Assembly: GCF_902499125.1 (NCBI RefSeq)
Contig: NZ_CABVPX010000021.1
Location: forward strand, 1-64,000
DNA length: 64,000 bases
Reading direction: 5' to 3'
DNA from: Burkholderia arboris
GTDB lineage: Bacteria > Pseudomonadota > Gammaproteobacteria > Burkholderiales > Burkholderiaceae
Under the pieces are notes generated by a model. That model saw only the letters and a program-made list of their open reading frames with translations, did not search any database and was not told the origin of the DNA. The translations under genes were made by a program, and so were the position numbers. Shown here piece by piece: positions 17,438 to 26,277 of this stretch. Each line of letters opens with the position of its first letter. Positions within the stretch are counted from its first letter, which is position 1.

Positions 17438-18829
17438 TCATGCGAGCGAGCGCGGCCAGCATTCGACCGTAATCGCTGCGCCGGCCGGCTGCGCATCGCC
17501 AATCCGCAGCGCGAAACCGTGCACGCGCATCACGGCCGACACGATGCTCAACCCGAGCCCCGACCCGTTCACGTGACGCGTGCGCTCGCCGCGATAGAAG
17601 CGTTCGAGCACGGCGTCGCGCTCGCCTGGCGGGATGCCCGGCCCGGTGTCCTCGAACCGGACGAGCGGGCCGCCCGGTGTCGTGTGAAGCACGACGCGCA
17701 CGCGACCGCCGGGCGGCGTGAACTTGATGGCGTTGTCCGCGAGATTGCTGAACGCCTCGAACAGCAATGCGCGGTCGCCATGAATACCGTCGACCGGCAA
17801 GGCTTCGAGTTCGAACGACACGTCGACGGCTTCGGCCAGCGGCTCGTATAGGTCGCACACGTCGCGCAGCAATGCCGCGACGTCGACCGCGGCAAAGCCG
17901 CCGCGCCGGCTCAGCGTGCCGATCTCGGAGATGCGCAGCATCGCGCGAAAGCGTTCGAGCAGCCGGTCGGTCTCGTCGCGCGCGGAAGCCAGCAGTGCCG
18001 CCGACGCAGGATCGTCCGCGCAGAACGGCTGGTCGGCGAGCCGGGCCAGCATCGTATGGACCCGCGCGAGCGGCGTGCGCAGGTCGTGCGCGATGCCGTC
18101 GCAGGTATGACGCACCTCGCCCATCAGCCGCTCGACTTCGTCGAGCATGTGGTTCACGAGATGCGCGAGCAGATCGAGTTCGTCGTAGCGGCCGACCGGC
18201 AGCCGCTTGCCGAGATCGCCCTCGGCGATCTGCCGCGTGACGCGCCGGATCGCGGCGACGCGGCGCATCTGCCGCATGCCGAGCATGCTGCCGCCTGCAA
18301 TGCCCGCGATCAGGATCATCACGCCGCCGATCACGAGCCCGCGGATCGCGACATCGCGGATCTGGATGAAATGCGACAGGTCGCGCGCGACGACCAGCGT
18401 CATCCCGTTGTCGCGGCGCACGGCCATCGCGCGCGTGATCGGCGCGGGCTGGCCGTCGAGCGGCGCGAGCGTGCGGTTCAGCGTGCGTCCGTCGCGATCC
18501 GTGCGCAGCGCGGGCGGTGTCGCGATGTCGCCGGCCACACGGCGACCGGCCGCATCGAACAGCCCGTAGAAACTCGTATGCATGTGCTCGTGCTCGAGCC
18601 GCCGGTGAATCGCGAGCGGCAGCTCGGCATCGGGGATCGAATCGAAATAGATCAGCTGCCACGCGAGCACCTCGTCGGTGTCGCGCGTCATCGTGTGCGT
18701 CGCGGCGACGTTGATCACGCCCGCGAGCAGCAGCAGCGACACCGAGAAGATCGCCGCATACGCGCACAGCCAGCGAAACGTCGTCGTATGCCAGCGGCGC
18801 GTGAAATTCGCCGCGCGAGCCGCGTCCAT
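17438..18829 (-). CDS. two-component sensor histidine kinase
   Basis: This inner-membrane kinase has 463 residues from the ATG at 18829. It has a first membrane helix at about 20-42, a periplasmic sensor of roughly 125 residues and a second helix near IRGLVIGGVMILIAGIAGG. A HAMP domain follows, with the H-box IAHDLRTPLARVH (phospho-acceptor His), N-box FSNLADNAIKFT, G1 EDTGPGIP and G2 GSGLGLSIV. All kinase boxes look intact. It starts 11 nt after the stop of the canonical response regulator and precedes the degenerate regulator. The signal is unknown; the nearby pump and envelope proteins suggest an envelope or toxic-compound cue. Confidence 0.93.
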   Translation of the reverse strand: MDAARAANFTRRWHTTTFRWLCAYAAIFSVSLLLLAGVINVAATHTMTRDTDEVLAWQLIYFDSIPDAELPLAIHRRLEHEHMHTSFYGLFDAAGRRVAGDIATPPALRTDRDGRTLNRTLAPLDGQPAPITRAMAVRRDNGMTLVVARDLSHFIQIRDVAIRGLVIGGVMILIAGIAGGSMLGMRQMRRVAAIRRVTRQIAEGDLGKRLPVGRYDELDLLAHLVNHMLDEVERLMGEVRHTCDGIAHDLRTPLARVHTMLARLADQPFCADDPASAALLASARDETDRLLERFRAMLRISEIGTLSRRGGFAAVDVAALLRDVCDLYEPLAEAVDVSFELEALPVDGIHGDRALLFEAFSNLADNAIKFTPPGGRVRVVLHTTPGGPLVRFEDTGPGIPPGERDAVLERFYRGERTRHVNGSGLGLSIVSAVMRVHGFALRIGDAQPAGAAITVECWPRSLA

Positions 18830-18840
18830 GCCCGCCTCCG

Positions 18841-19515
18841 TCACGCGAGCATGTAGCCCGAGCCGCGCACCGTCTGGATCATCGGTTGCGCACCGGGCGG
18901 ATCGATCTTCTTGCGCAGCCGGCCCATGTGGACGTCGATCAGGTTGGTACCCGGATCGAAGTGATAGCCCCATACGGTTTCGAACAGCATCGTGCGCGTG
19001 ATCGTCTGGCCCGCGTTGCGCATCATGAATTCGAGCACGCGGAATTCCGTCGGCAGCAGCGGAATCTCGTCGCCGCCGCGGCGCGCGCAGCGCGAAATGA
19101 GGTCGAGCTCGAGTGCGCCGACTTTCAGCAGCGTCTGCTGCGGCACGCCCGATGTCTGGCGGCGGCGCAGCAGCACCTCGATGCGCGCGCTCAGCTCGCC
19201 GGAATCGAACGGCTTCGTCAGGTAGTCGTCGCCGCCCGCGCGCAGCCCGCGGATGCGCTCGTCGACGTCGCCGAGCGCGCTCAGCATCAGCACCGGCGTA
19301 TCGATGCCGACCGTGCGCATCGCGGTCAGGATCGCGAGGCCGTCCGCGCCCGGCAGCATCCGGTCGAGCGTGATCGCATCGTACGAAGCGCTCATCGCGC
19401 GCATCATCCCTTCGCGGCCGTTGTCGATCCAGTCGACCTCGAACCCGCGCGCGGTCAGTTCGCCGACGATTTCGTTCGCGGTCACCGCATCGTCCTCGAC
19501 CGTCAGTACTCGCAT
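18841..19515 (-). CDS. OmpR-family response regulator
   Basis: This is a 224-residue canonical response regulator. The acidic pair is in VEDDA, the phospho-acceptor Asp in ITLDRMLPGADG (about residue 51), and the lysine in LTKPFD. The C-terminal winged helix includes LPTEFRVLEFMMRNAGQTI and ends with the usual RGSGYML. I chose the ATG at 19515; an upstream in-frame extension adds eight unconvincing residues. It is the first gene of the operon with the kinase and the degenerate regulator. Two TGAA-N6-TTCA sites lie 86-137 bp upstream, in the spacer shared with the divergent small gene, so autoregulation is likely. Confidence 0.93.
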   Translation of the reverse strand: MRVLTVEDDAVTANEIVGELTARGFEVDWIDNGREGMMRAMSASYDAITLDRMLPGADGLAILTAMRTVGIDTPVLMLSALGDVDERIRGLRAGGDDYLTKPFDSGELSARIEVLLRRRQTSGVPQQTLLKVGALELDLISRCARRGGDEIPLLPTEFRVLEFMMRNAGQTITRTMLFETVWGYHFDPGTNLIDVHMGRLRKKIDPPGAQPMIQTVRGSGYMLA

Positions 19516-19600
19516 GCTTGTCCTCGCAATGAACGTCACGACGGGCGCACACGATGCGCCCGCGACTATCGTAGGCGACGCGGTCGCCCTTCGGCGTTAC

Positions 19601-19616
19601 ATGAAAAATGCTTCAT
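19601..19616. promoter_or_regulatory. candidate response-regulator site, copy proximal to the regulator operon
   Basis: ATGAAAAATGCTTCAT followed by CGG has the TGAA-N6-TTCA form. It is spaced 37 bp from the next copy, close to whole helical turns, in the divergent spacer between the response-regulator operon and the gene at 19734. Confidence 0.45.
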
Positions 19617-19638
19617 CGGATGACACGGCAGGCATGCG

Positions 19639-19652
19639 TGAAACTTGTTTCA
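19639..19652. promoter_or_regulatory. candidate response-regulator site, perfect palindrome
   Basis: TGAAACTTGTTTCA is a perfect 14-bp inverted repeat, followed by TCCG. It is the most symmetrical of four similar sites in the 10.4-19.7 kb block. Confidence 0.45.
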
Positions 19653-19733
19653 TCCGTGCGTCGCCCGCGCGGCGGCACGCGCCGCCTACGCTGACGTCAT
19701 GCGGCATCGGGCCGCCAAACCAGGAGTTACCGG

Positions 19734-20033
19734 ATGAAACTGTCGACCACCGTCGCCTGCATGCTGCTCGCATGCGCCAGCACCGCCGCGTTTGCGGGAC
19801 CGCACCTCACCCCGCAGGAATGCCACGCGTACCCGTTCGTTCACACCGGCCATGACATCACGCATGCGGATCTCGTGCGCGAGCTGACCGAACTCGAACA
19901 GGTCGGCTACGATCCGGCGCACGCGAGCCCCTACTACCCCGACGATCTCGATGGCGCGAAGCATCGCCTCGCCGCCGAATACCGCGCGGACTGCACGCAT
20001 GCGCTGACGGCCGACGCGGGCGGGCCGTACTGA
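19734..20033 (+). CDS. secreted DUF4148-family protein
   Basis: The 99-residue product has a signal peptide (1-21, cleavage after AFA). The mature protein shows the standard DUF4148 layout: THADLVRELTELEQVGYDPA followed by SPYYPDDLDGAKHRLAAE. Two cysteines could form a disulphide. GGAG upstream supports the start. It is divergent from the response-regulator operon across a spacer with two candidate operator sites, so it is a likely target of that system. No biochemical role is known for the family. Confidence 0.85.
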   Translation: MKLSTTVACMLLACASTAAFAGPHLTPQECHAYPFVHTGHDITHADLVRELTELEQVGYDPAHASPYYPDDLDGAKHRLAAEYRADCTHALTADAGGPY

Positions 20034-20068
20034 CCGCATGGCCGGGCTCAACGCGGCCGGAAAAAACG

Positions 20069-20098
20069 AAAAGGCGGCACTCGCGTGCCGCCTTTTTT
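20069..20098. terminator. bidirectional rho-independent terminator
   Basis: AAAAGGCGGCAC and GTGCCGCCTTTTTT form a 12-bp stem with a 4-nt loop, flanked by A and T tracts. It separates the DUF4148 gene from the convergent end of the cyo operon. Confidence 0.9.
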
Positions 20099-20140
20099 CA
20101 TGAACGCGCATGGATATCGACCGCTGCGCCGCGACACCGC

Positions 20141-20473
20141 TCAGCGCGACATCATGTTCATGCTGACGTTGTGCATCACCCACAACGTGCCGACGATCAG
20201 GATCGCCGCGGTCAGCACCGTGTAGCTGAACGCCATGACGTTCCAGCGCTGGCCCGACGAGCCGTTCATGTGCAGGAAGTACACGAGGTGCACGACGATC
20301 TGCACGAAGGCGAGCACGGCGAGCGCGATCAGCGACGCATGCGGCGACAGCACGCCGCCCATCACGAGGCCGAACGACGCGGCCGTGAGCAGCACCGACA
20401 GGATGAAACCGGCGACATAGCCGCCGACGCTGCCGTGCCCTTCTTCGAGTTGAGACGAATGCGAATGGGCCAT
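20141..20473 (-). CDS. cyoD: cytochrome bo3 ubiquinol oxidase subunit IV
   Basis: This is the small accessory subunit of the proton-pumping quinol oxidase, 110 residues with three membrane helices. SQLEEGHGSVGGYVAGFILS is typical of CyoD. It directly abuts the cyoC stop and ends the operon. No cyoE (heme O synthase) follows, so heme O must be made by a gene outside this window. Confidence 0.93.
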   Translation of the reverse strand: MAHSHSSQLEEGHGSVGGYVAGFILSVLLTAASFGLVMGGVLSPHASLIALAVLAFVQIVVHLVYFLHMNGSSGQRWNVMAFSYTVLTAAILIVGTLWVMHNVSMNMMSR

Positions 20474-21082
20474 TTAGATCACGCTCGCGAGATAGACAAA
20501 GGAAAACACGCAGATCCACACGATGTCGAGGAAGTGCCAGAACAGGCTCAGGCACGTCAGGCGCCGCAGGTCACGATCGGTCAGGTCGCCGCCGCGGAAC
20601 ACGATCTGCCCGGCGAGCACGATCATCCACAGCAGGCCGGCCGTCACGTGCAGCCCGTGCGTGCCGACCAGCGTGAAGAACGCCGACAGGAACGCGCTGC
20701 GCTGCGGGCCCGCGCCTTCCGCGATCAGGTGCGAGAACTCGCGCAGTTCCATCGCGAGAAACGCCGCGCCGAGCACGAACGTCACCGCGAGCCACGCGAG
20801 CAGCGCGCCGCGCCGCTGCTTGTACGCCGCGAGCATCGCGAAACCGTACGTGATGCTCGACAGCAGCAGCGCGGCGGTTTCCACCGCGACGCCCGGAATG
20901 TCGAACAGCTCCTTCGCGGTCTGGCCGCCCGCATACTGGTGGCCGAGCACGGCGAACGTCGCGAACAGTGCCGCGAAGATCACGCAGTCGGTCATCAGGT
21001 ACAGCCAGAAACCGAACACCGAATGCGACGGCGGATGGTCGTCGTGCTCGAGCAGGGTTGCGCTCAAGGTTTTCTGCAACAT
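20474..21082 (-). CDS. cyoC: cytochrome bo3 ubiquinol oxidase subunit III
   Basis: This is a 202-residue subunit III with five membrane helices. Family landmarks include the cytoplasmic N-terminus, FGFWLYLMTDCVIFAALFAT and GTHGLHVTAGLLWM. The ATG shares one base with the cyoB stop, so translation is coupled. Confidence 0.94.
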   Translation of the reverse strand: MLQKTLSATLLEHDDHPPSHSVFGFWLYLMTDCVIFAALFATFAVLGHQYAGGQTAKELFDIPGVAVETAALLLSSITYGFAMLAAYKQRRGALLAWLAVTFVLGAAFLAMELREFSHLIAEGAGPQRSAFLSAFFTLVGTHGLHVTAGLLWMIVLAGQIVFRGGDLTDRDLRRLTCLSLFWHFLDIVWICVFSFVYLASVI

Positions 21083-23088
21083 CAGTTGGCCTCCAGTTCC
21101 ACGTCGTCGACGCGCGCGGCCACGCGCTGCGTCGGCTGCTTGTCTTCGATCTTCCGCACCGTCGACGCGGGGATGTAATAGCCGTCGTTATCGCGCGAGC
21201 TGTAGATCACGAGCGTCGCGATGATCCCGACGAGCCCGCCGATCGCCATCCACCAGATGTGCCATACCAGCGCGAAGCCGAGCACCAGGCTGAAGATCGC
21301 GATCACGAGGCCCGCGCAGGTATTCGACGGCATGTGGATATCGCGGATCGTCGCCGGGTTCGGCCGGCCTTCGCCGCGCGCCTTCATGTCGGCGTACGCG
21401 TCGAGCGTGCGCACCTGCGGAATCACCGCAAAGTTGTAGTCGGCCGGCGGCGACGACGTCGCCCACTCCAGCGTGCGGCCGCCCCACGGATCGCCCGTCG
21501 TGTCGCGGTACTCGGGCAGGTGGCGGTTGCGGATGCTGACCACCAGCTGCAGCAGCTGGCATGCAATGCCGACCGCGATCAGCACGGCGCCGAACGCGGC
21601 GACCAGCAGCCACGGATGCCATGCCGGGTTGTCGTAGTGGTTCAGGCGGCGCGTCATGCCCATGAAGCCGAGCACGTAGAGCGGCACGAACGCGACATAG
21701 AAACCGATCTGCCAGAACCAGAACGCGGCCTTGCCGAGCTTCTCGTTCAGCTTGAAGCCGAACGCCTTCGGGAACCAGTAGTTGAAGCCCGCGAGATAGC
21801 CGAACAGCACGCCACCGATGATCACGTTGTGGAAGTGCGCGATCAGGAACAGGCTGTTGTGCAGCACGAAGTCGGCGCCGGGAATCGCCATCATCACGCC
21901 GGTCATGCCGCCGAGCGTGAACGTGACCATGAAGCCGATCGTCCACAGCACGGGCGTCGTGAATTCGATCCGGCCGCGATACATCGTGAACAGCCAGTTG
22001 AACACCTTCACGCCGGTCGGAATCGCGATGATCATCGTCATGATCCCGAAGAACGCGTTCACGTTCGCACCCGAGCCCATCGTGAAGAAGTGATGCAGCC
22101 ACACGAGGAACGACAGCACCATGATCGCGCAGGTCGCGTACACCATCGTCTTGTAGCCGAACAGCGGCTTCTTCGCGAACGTCGCGATGACTTCCGAGAA
22201 GATCCCGAACGCCGGCAGGATCAGGATGTACACCTCCGGATGGCCCCACGCCCAGATCAGGTTCAGGTACAGCATCGCGTTGCCGCCGGCATCGTTCGTG
22301 AAGAAGTGCATGCCGAGGTAACGGTCGAGGCCGAGCAGCGCGAGCGTCGCAGTCAGGATCGGGAACGACGCCATGATCAGCACGTTCGTGCACAGCGCGG
22401 TCCACGTGAACACCGGCATCTTCATCAGCGTCATGCCCGGCGCGCGCATCTTGATGATCGTCACGAAGAAGTTCACGCCGGTCAGCAGCGTGCCGACGCC
22501 CGAGATCTGCAGCGCCCACAGATAGTAGTCGACCCCTACCCCCGGACTGAACTGCAGCTCCGACAGCGGCGGGTATGCGAGCCAGCCCGTCTGCGCGAAT
22601 TCGCCGATCACGAGCGACACGTTGATCAGGATCGCGCTGACGGCCGTCATCCAGAACGAGAGCGAGTTGATGAACGGGAACGCGACGTCGCGCGCGCCGA
22701 TCTGCAGCGGCACGATCAGGTTCATCAGGCCGACCATGAACACCATCGCCATGAAGAAGATCATGATCACGCCGTGCGCCGTGAAGACCTGGTCATAGTG
22801 ATGCGGCGGCAGGTAGCCGGGCCCGTTGTACGCGAGCGCGAGCTGCATGCGCATCATGATCGCGTCGGCGAAGCCGCGCAGCAGCATGATCAGCGCGACG
22901 ATGATGTACATCACGCCGAGTCTCTTGTGGTCGACCGTGGTCAGCCATTCCGTCCACAGCCATTTCCACCGGCCGGTGATCGTCAGCGCGGCGAGAATGC
23001 CCAGCACGACCAGCCCCATGAAGGCGCCTGCCCCCATGATGATGGGCTGATCGAACGGGATCGCCGAGAGTGTGAGTTTGCCGAACAT
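21082..23088 (-). CDS. cyoB: cytochrome bo3 ubiquinol oxidase subunit I
   Basis: This is the catalytic heme-copper subunit, 668 residues and about 15 membrane helices. Quinol oxidation at the heme b site reduces oxygen to water at the heme o3-CuB centre and pumps protons. Visible landmarks are the active-site WGHPEVYILILPAFG segment with the His-Tyr cross-link pair, the heme ligands in AHFHNVIIGG, and the D-channel region early in the chain. The length and C-terminal extension match CyoB rather than cytochrome c oxidases. Confidence 0.96.
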   Translation of the reverse strand: MFGKLTLSAIPFDQPIIMGAGAFMGLVVLGILAALTITGRWKWLWTEWLTTVDHKRLGVMYIIVALIMLLRGFADAIMMRMQLALAYNGPGYLPPHHYDQVFTAHGVIMIFFMAMVFMVGLMNLIVPLQIGARDVAFPFINSLSFWMTAVSAILINVSLVIGEFAQTGWLAYPPLSELQFSPGVGVDYYLWALQISGVGTLLTGVNFFVTIIKMRAPGMTLMKMPVFTWTALCTNVLIMASFPILTATLALLGLDRYLGMHFFTNDAGGNAMLYLNLIWAWGHPEVYILILPAFGIFSEVIATFAKKPLFGYKTMVYATCAIMVLSFLVWLHHFFTMGSGANVNAFFGIMTMIIAIPTGVKVFNWLFTMYRGRIEFTTPVLWTIGFMVTFTLGGMTGVMMAIPGADFVLHNSLFLIAHFHNVIIGGVLFGYLAGFNYWFPKAFGFKLNEKLGKAAFWFWQIGFYVAFVPLYVLGFMGMTRRLNHYDNPAWHPWLLVAAFGAVLIAVGIACQLLQLVVSIRNRHLPEYRDTTGDPWGGRTLEWATSSPPADYNFAVIPQVRTLDAYADMKARGEGRPNPATIRDIHMPSNTCAGLVIAIFSLVLGFALVWHIWWMAIGGLVGIIATLVIYSSRDNDGYYIPASTVRKIEDKQPTQRVAARVDDVELEAN

Positions 23089-23091
23089 GCG

Positions 23092-23979
23092 TTACCCCTT
23101 CGTGCCGCAGGCGGCGTCCTTCAGGTCGAGGACGTGGCCATCGTTGTATTTCGCGATGATGTTGTGGAAGAGCCGCGGATCGACCGACGAGAAGTAGCGC
23201 ACCGGCGCCTTCTCGCTCGGCTGCGCGACGTTGCCGTACACGGTCGCGTCGAGCCGGTCCGGCGACGCCTTCACCTTCTGCACCCATGCATCGAACTGTT
23301 CGCGCGGCTCGGCGAGCGTGCGGAATTTCATGTCGGAGAAGCCGCGGCCGCTGAAGTTGGCGGACGTGCCCGCGTAGTTGCCGGGTTCGTCGGCGATCAG
23401 GTGCAGGCGCGTCTGCATGCCGGCCATCGCGTAGACCTGGCCGCCGAGCTGCGGGATGAAGAACGAGTTCATCACCGAATCCGACGTGATGTGGAAGTTC
23501 ACCGGCGTGCCCACCGGAATCGCGAGCTGGTTCACCGACGCGATGCCGAGTTCCGGATAGATGAACAGCCACTTCCAGTCGAGTGCGACCACCTCGACGT
23601 CGATCGGCTTCACCGACGACTCGAGCGGCTTGTACGGGTCGAGCTCGTGCGTGGTCTTCCACGTGAGCACGCCGAGGAACAGGATGATCAGCGTCGGCAC
23701 CGTCCAGATCACGACCTCGATCGCGGTCGAGTGCGACCAGTTCGGCGCGTAGGTGGCGTTGCGGTTCGATGCGCGGTAACGCCACGCAAACCACAGCGTC
23801 AGCAGGATCACCGGCACGACGACGATCAGCATCGCCCAGGTGGACGTCGCGATCAGCGCCTTTTCGGCGGCACCCACGCTACCTTTCGGATTTAGTACAT
23901 CTAAATTACAGCCTGACAGGCTCAAAGCCGCGCCGATTGACATCAGCGCCGACCAGCCTCTTGAAGCTCTTCTTTTCAT
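23092..23979 (-). CDS. cyoA: cytochrome bo3 ubiquinol oxidase subunit II
   Basis: This is a lipoprotein subunit II of 295 residues from the ATG at 23979; a GTG one codon upstream is possible. The lipobox LSGC is near residue 26, two membrane helices follow, then the periplasmic cupredoxin domain. The CuA-binding cysteine pair of cytochrome c oxidases is absent, as expected of a quinol oxidase. The C-terminal COX-aromatic region ends with ACGTKG. It is the first gene of cyoABCD. Confidence 0.95.
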   Translation of the reverse strand: MKRRASRGWSALMSIGAALSLSGCNLDVLNPKGSVGAAEKALIATSTWAMLIVVVPVILLTLWFAWRYRASNRNATYAPNWSHSTAIEVVIWTVPTLIILFLGVLTWKTTHELDPYKPLESSVKPIDVEVVALDWKWLFIYPELGIASVNQLAIPVGTPVNFHITSDSVMNSFFIPQLGGQVYAMAGMQTRLHLIADEPGNYAGTSANFSGRGFSDMKFRTLAEPREQFDAWVQKVKASPDRLDATVYGNVAQPSEKAPVRYFSSVDPRLFHNIIAKYNDGHVLDLKDAACGTKG

Positions 23980-24255
23980 CACACAGCCCGAGGGTCATTG
24001 AATCCGTTTGCGTATGCCCGATGCGCATTCGATCCACGAAAGTGGCCGAATCATACGTCGCGCGAGTGCGATGAAAAACCGGTGGATGCGGCAAATCATC
24101 ATTGCAAAATCTGCCGTGAGTCACATTGTCGCGGGGCAATTTCACGCAGCCGGAAGCGGGCCCGGCACACGCCGTGCCGGACCTCGATCGATGCGTGCGC
24201 AACGGGCCGCATCGCCGTGCGATGCAGCCCGCTTGCGCGGACCGGCGTGCCGCGA

Positions 24256-25782
24256 TCAGTCGTGCGTCGACGCCATGTACGACGGCACCGGCCCGGCACC
24301 ATCCCCTGCCGGCACCTTCGAATGGCTCGCTTCCTCGATCAGCTTGCCGACGGTCGGATCGATCGCGTCGGTGAACGGTTTCGGATCGATGCCGATTGCC
24401 AGCACGATCAGCGCAAGCGACGCGAACATCACGATCTCGCGACGATTCAAGTCGGCGAGCTTTGCGATCCGCTGGCTCGCGACCTTGCCGAACACGACGC
24501 GCTTGAGCATCCACAGCGTGTACGACGCGCTGAGGATCAGCGTGAGCGCCGCGATCGCGCCGATCCAGAAGTTGAAGCGGATCGCGCCCATGATGACCAT
24601 GAACTCGCCGACGAAGCCCGACGTGCCCGGCAGGCCGACGTTGGCCATCGCGAACAGCACCGTGAAGGTCGCGAAGCGCGGCATCACGCCCGCCACACCG
24701 CCGTATGCGGCGATCTCGCGCTGCTTCGTGCGATCCGCGAGCACGTTTACGCACAGCAGCATCGCGCCCGCGACGAAGCCGTACGACACGAGCTGCACGA
24801 TCGCGCCTTCGACGCCGATCCGGTTGAACAGGAACAGCCCGAGCGTGACGATCCCCATGTGCGCGACCGTCGAGTACGCGAGCAGCTTGCCGAGATCGGT
24901 CTGCGCGAGCGCGATCAGGCTCGCATAGACGATCGCGAACAGCGACAGCGCGATCACCGCCGGCGCGAAGAAGTGGCTTGCATCGGGCGTGACCGGCAGC
25001 GCGAAGCGCAGGAACCCGTAGCCGCCGAGCTTGAGCATCGCGAGCATCAGCGCGGCACCGGTCGGGCCGTCGGTGTAGACGTCGCTCAACCACGTATGGA
25101 CCGGCCACATCGGCACCTTGACCGCGAACGCGGCGAAGAACCCGAGGAACACCAGCAGCTGCGGCGCGAAACCGAGCTGCAGCGTGCGCCACACGGCCAT
25201 GTCGAACGTATGCGACTGCGCGTACAGGTACAGCATTGCCATCAGCAGCAACAGCGAGCCGGCGAACGAGATGAAAAAGAACTTCACGGCCGCATAAACG
25301 CGACGCTCGCGCCCCCACGTGCCGATCAGCAGATACAGCGGGATCAGCGTCGCCTCGAAGAAGATGAAGAACAGCAGCCCGTCCTGCGCGACGAACACGC
25401 CGACCATCAGCCCCGACAGGATCAGGAACGACGCGTAGTACTGCGCGACGCGCACCGTGACCGACTCCCACGACGCGATCACCACCACGAGCGTCGTGAA
25501 GGCGGTCAGCACGACGAGCCACAGCGACGCACCGTCGATGCCGACCCGCCATCCGGAATTGAACGCCGCCAGCCAGTCGCGGCTTTCGACGAACTGCATC
25601 GCCGCCGAATGCGTGTCGAAGCCCGCAACCAGCGGAACGACGGCCGCGAGCCCCACGATCGCGCCCGCGAGCGCGATCAGCCGCGTCCGGCGCGGGTGAT
25701 GGTCGGAACCGGCACGCAGCAGGCACGCGCCGAACAGGATCGGAGCCCAGATGGCCAGGCTCAGGAAGGGGAAATCATGCAT
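24256..25782 (-). CDS. stand-alone NuoM-like antiporter subunit (complex I subunit M family)
   Basis: This 508-residue membrane protein has about 14 helices and belongs to the NuoM/MrpD-type antiporter family. The glutamate in FFEATLIPLYLLIG and the lysine in AVKVPMWPVHTWL, both needed for proton transfer in NuoM, are present, so it looks functional. It is not in a nuo cluster: no nuoL, nuoN or other complex I genes are near. It lies upstream of cyoABCD on the same strand with a 276-bp gap. It could be a spare NuoM, part of a partner-dependent antiporter, or a DabB-like ion-coupling subunit without its partner. Family is clear; role is not. Confidence 0.85.
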   Translation of the reverse strand: MHDFPFLSLAIWAPILFGACLLRAGSDHHPRRTRLIALAGAIVGLAAVVPLVAGFDTHSAAMQFVESRDWLAAFNSGWRVGIDGASLWLVVLTAFTTLVVVIASWESVTVRVAQYYASFLILSGLMVGVFVAQDGLLFFIFFEATLIPLYLLIGTWGRERRVYAAVKFFFISFAGSLLLLMAMLYLYAQSHTFDMAVWRTLQLGFAPQLLVFLGFFAAFAVKVPMWPVHTWLSDVYTDGPTGAALMLAMLKLGGYGFLRFALPVTPDASHFFAPAVIALSLFAIVYASLIALAQTDLGKLLAYSTVAHMGIVTLGLFLFNRIGVEGAIVQLVSYGFVAGAMLLCVNVLADRTKQREIAAYGGVAGVMPRFATFTVLFAMANVGLPGTSGFVGEFMVIMGAIRFNFWIGAIAALTLILSASYTLWMLKRVVFGKVASQRIAKLADLNRREIVMFASLALIVLAIGIDPKPFTDAIDPTVGKLIEEASHSKVPAGDGAGPVPSYMASTHD

Positions 25783-26277
25783 GTCAACAAGGCCTTGAGG
25801 AGGTCGCGCACTGCATCTGTGACAGGCGAGACGAAAGGAACGAAATCAAATCGACAGGTAGATTTCGTGAATCGCCAGTGTTGGCAAAATGTAAAGCGAC
25901 ATCACGGAAAAACTTGATGCCGCTCAAACGCGATCGGGTTAACCAGCATAAGGCGATTGATTATTTTCTGCAGCGCAGCAGAGCCTCAATTTTCCACACC
26001 GACGCACAACACTGATTTTATTGAGTAATTTTTTGTATTGCGCGTCATGGCAAATCGCGAAAAACGACGCAATGCCGCATTTTTGGCGTCAACGCGTCAT
26101 TCCGAAGGGCCGGAACAGGATTATCTGGATCGCGCAGGGCGTTGATCCTGCACCTCAGTTTTCCTTACAACAATACTTACATGTGTATTTCACATCGCCG
26201 ATGCGATACAGGCCGGGTGAATGCCCCCTACCCGCCCGGCGTCGTAGCGGGCATCGCATCCTTCACGCTCCCGGCCG
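25783..26277. other. AT-richer spacer upstream of the NuoM-like gene
   Basis: This 495-bp stretch holds no convincing gene. It is visibly richer in A and T than its surroundings, as promoter regions here tend to be. It carries one FNR/Anr-like palindrome at 25914-25927 and a few short A/T tracts. I found no clear terminator for the glycosyltransferase-like gene that ends at its right side... that gene's 3' end faces this spacer at 26278. Confidence 0.5.
25914..25927. promoter_or_regulatory. FNR/Anr-like box
   Basis: TTGATGCCGCTCAA differs from the FNR/Anr consensus TTGAT-N4-ATCAA by one base. It lies 132 bp upstream of the NuoM-like gene, whose neighbour is an aerobic oxidase operon. Oxygen control is plausible, but a single near-match can arise by chance. 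Confidence 0.3.

Noticed and set aside
20968..23895. Plus-strand open frame of 975 codons opposite cyoA and cyoB
   Set aside because: Composition is the typical antisense pattern, and the minus strand carries conserved cyo genes.
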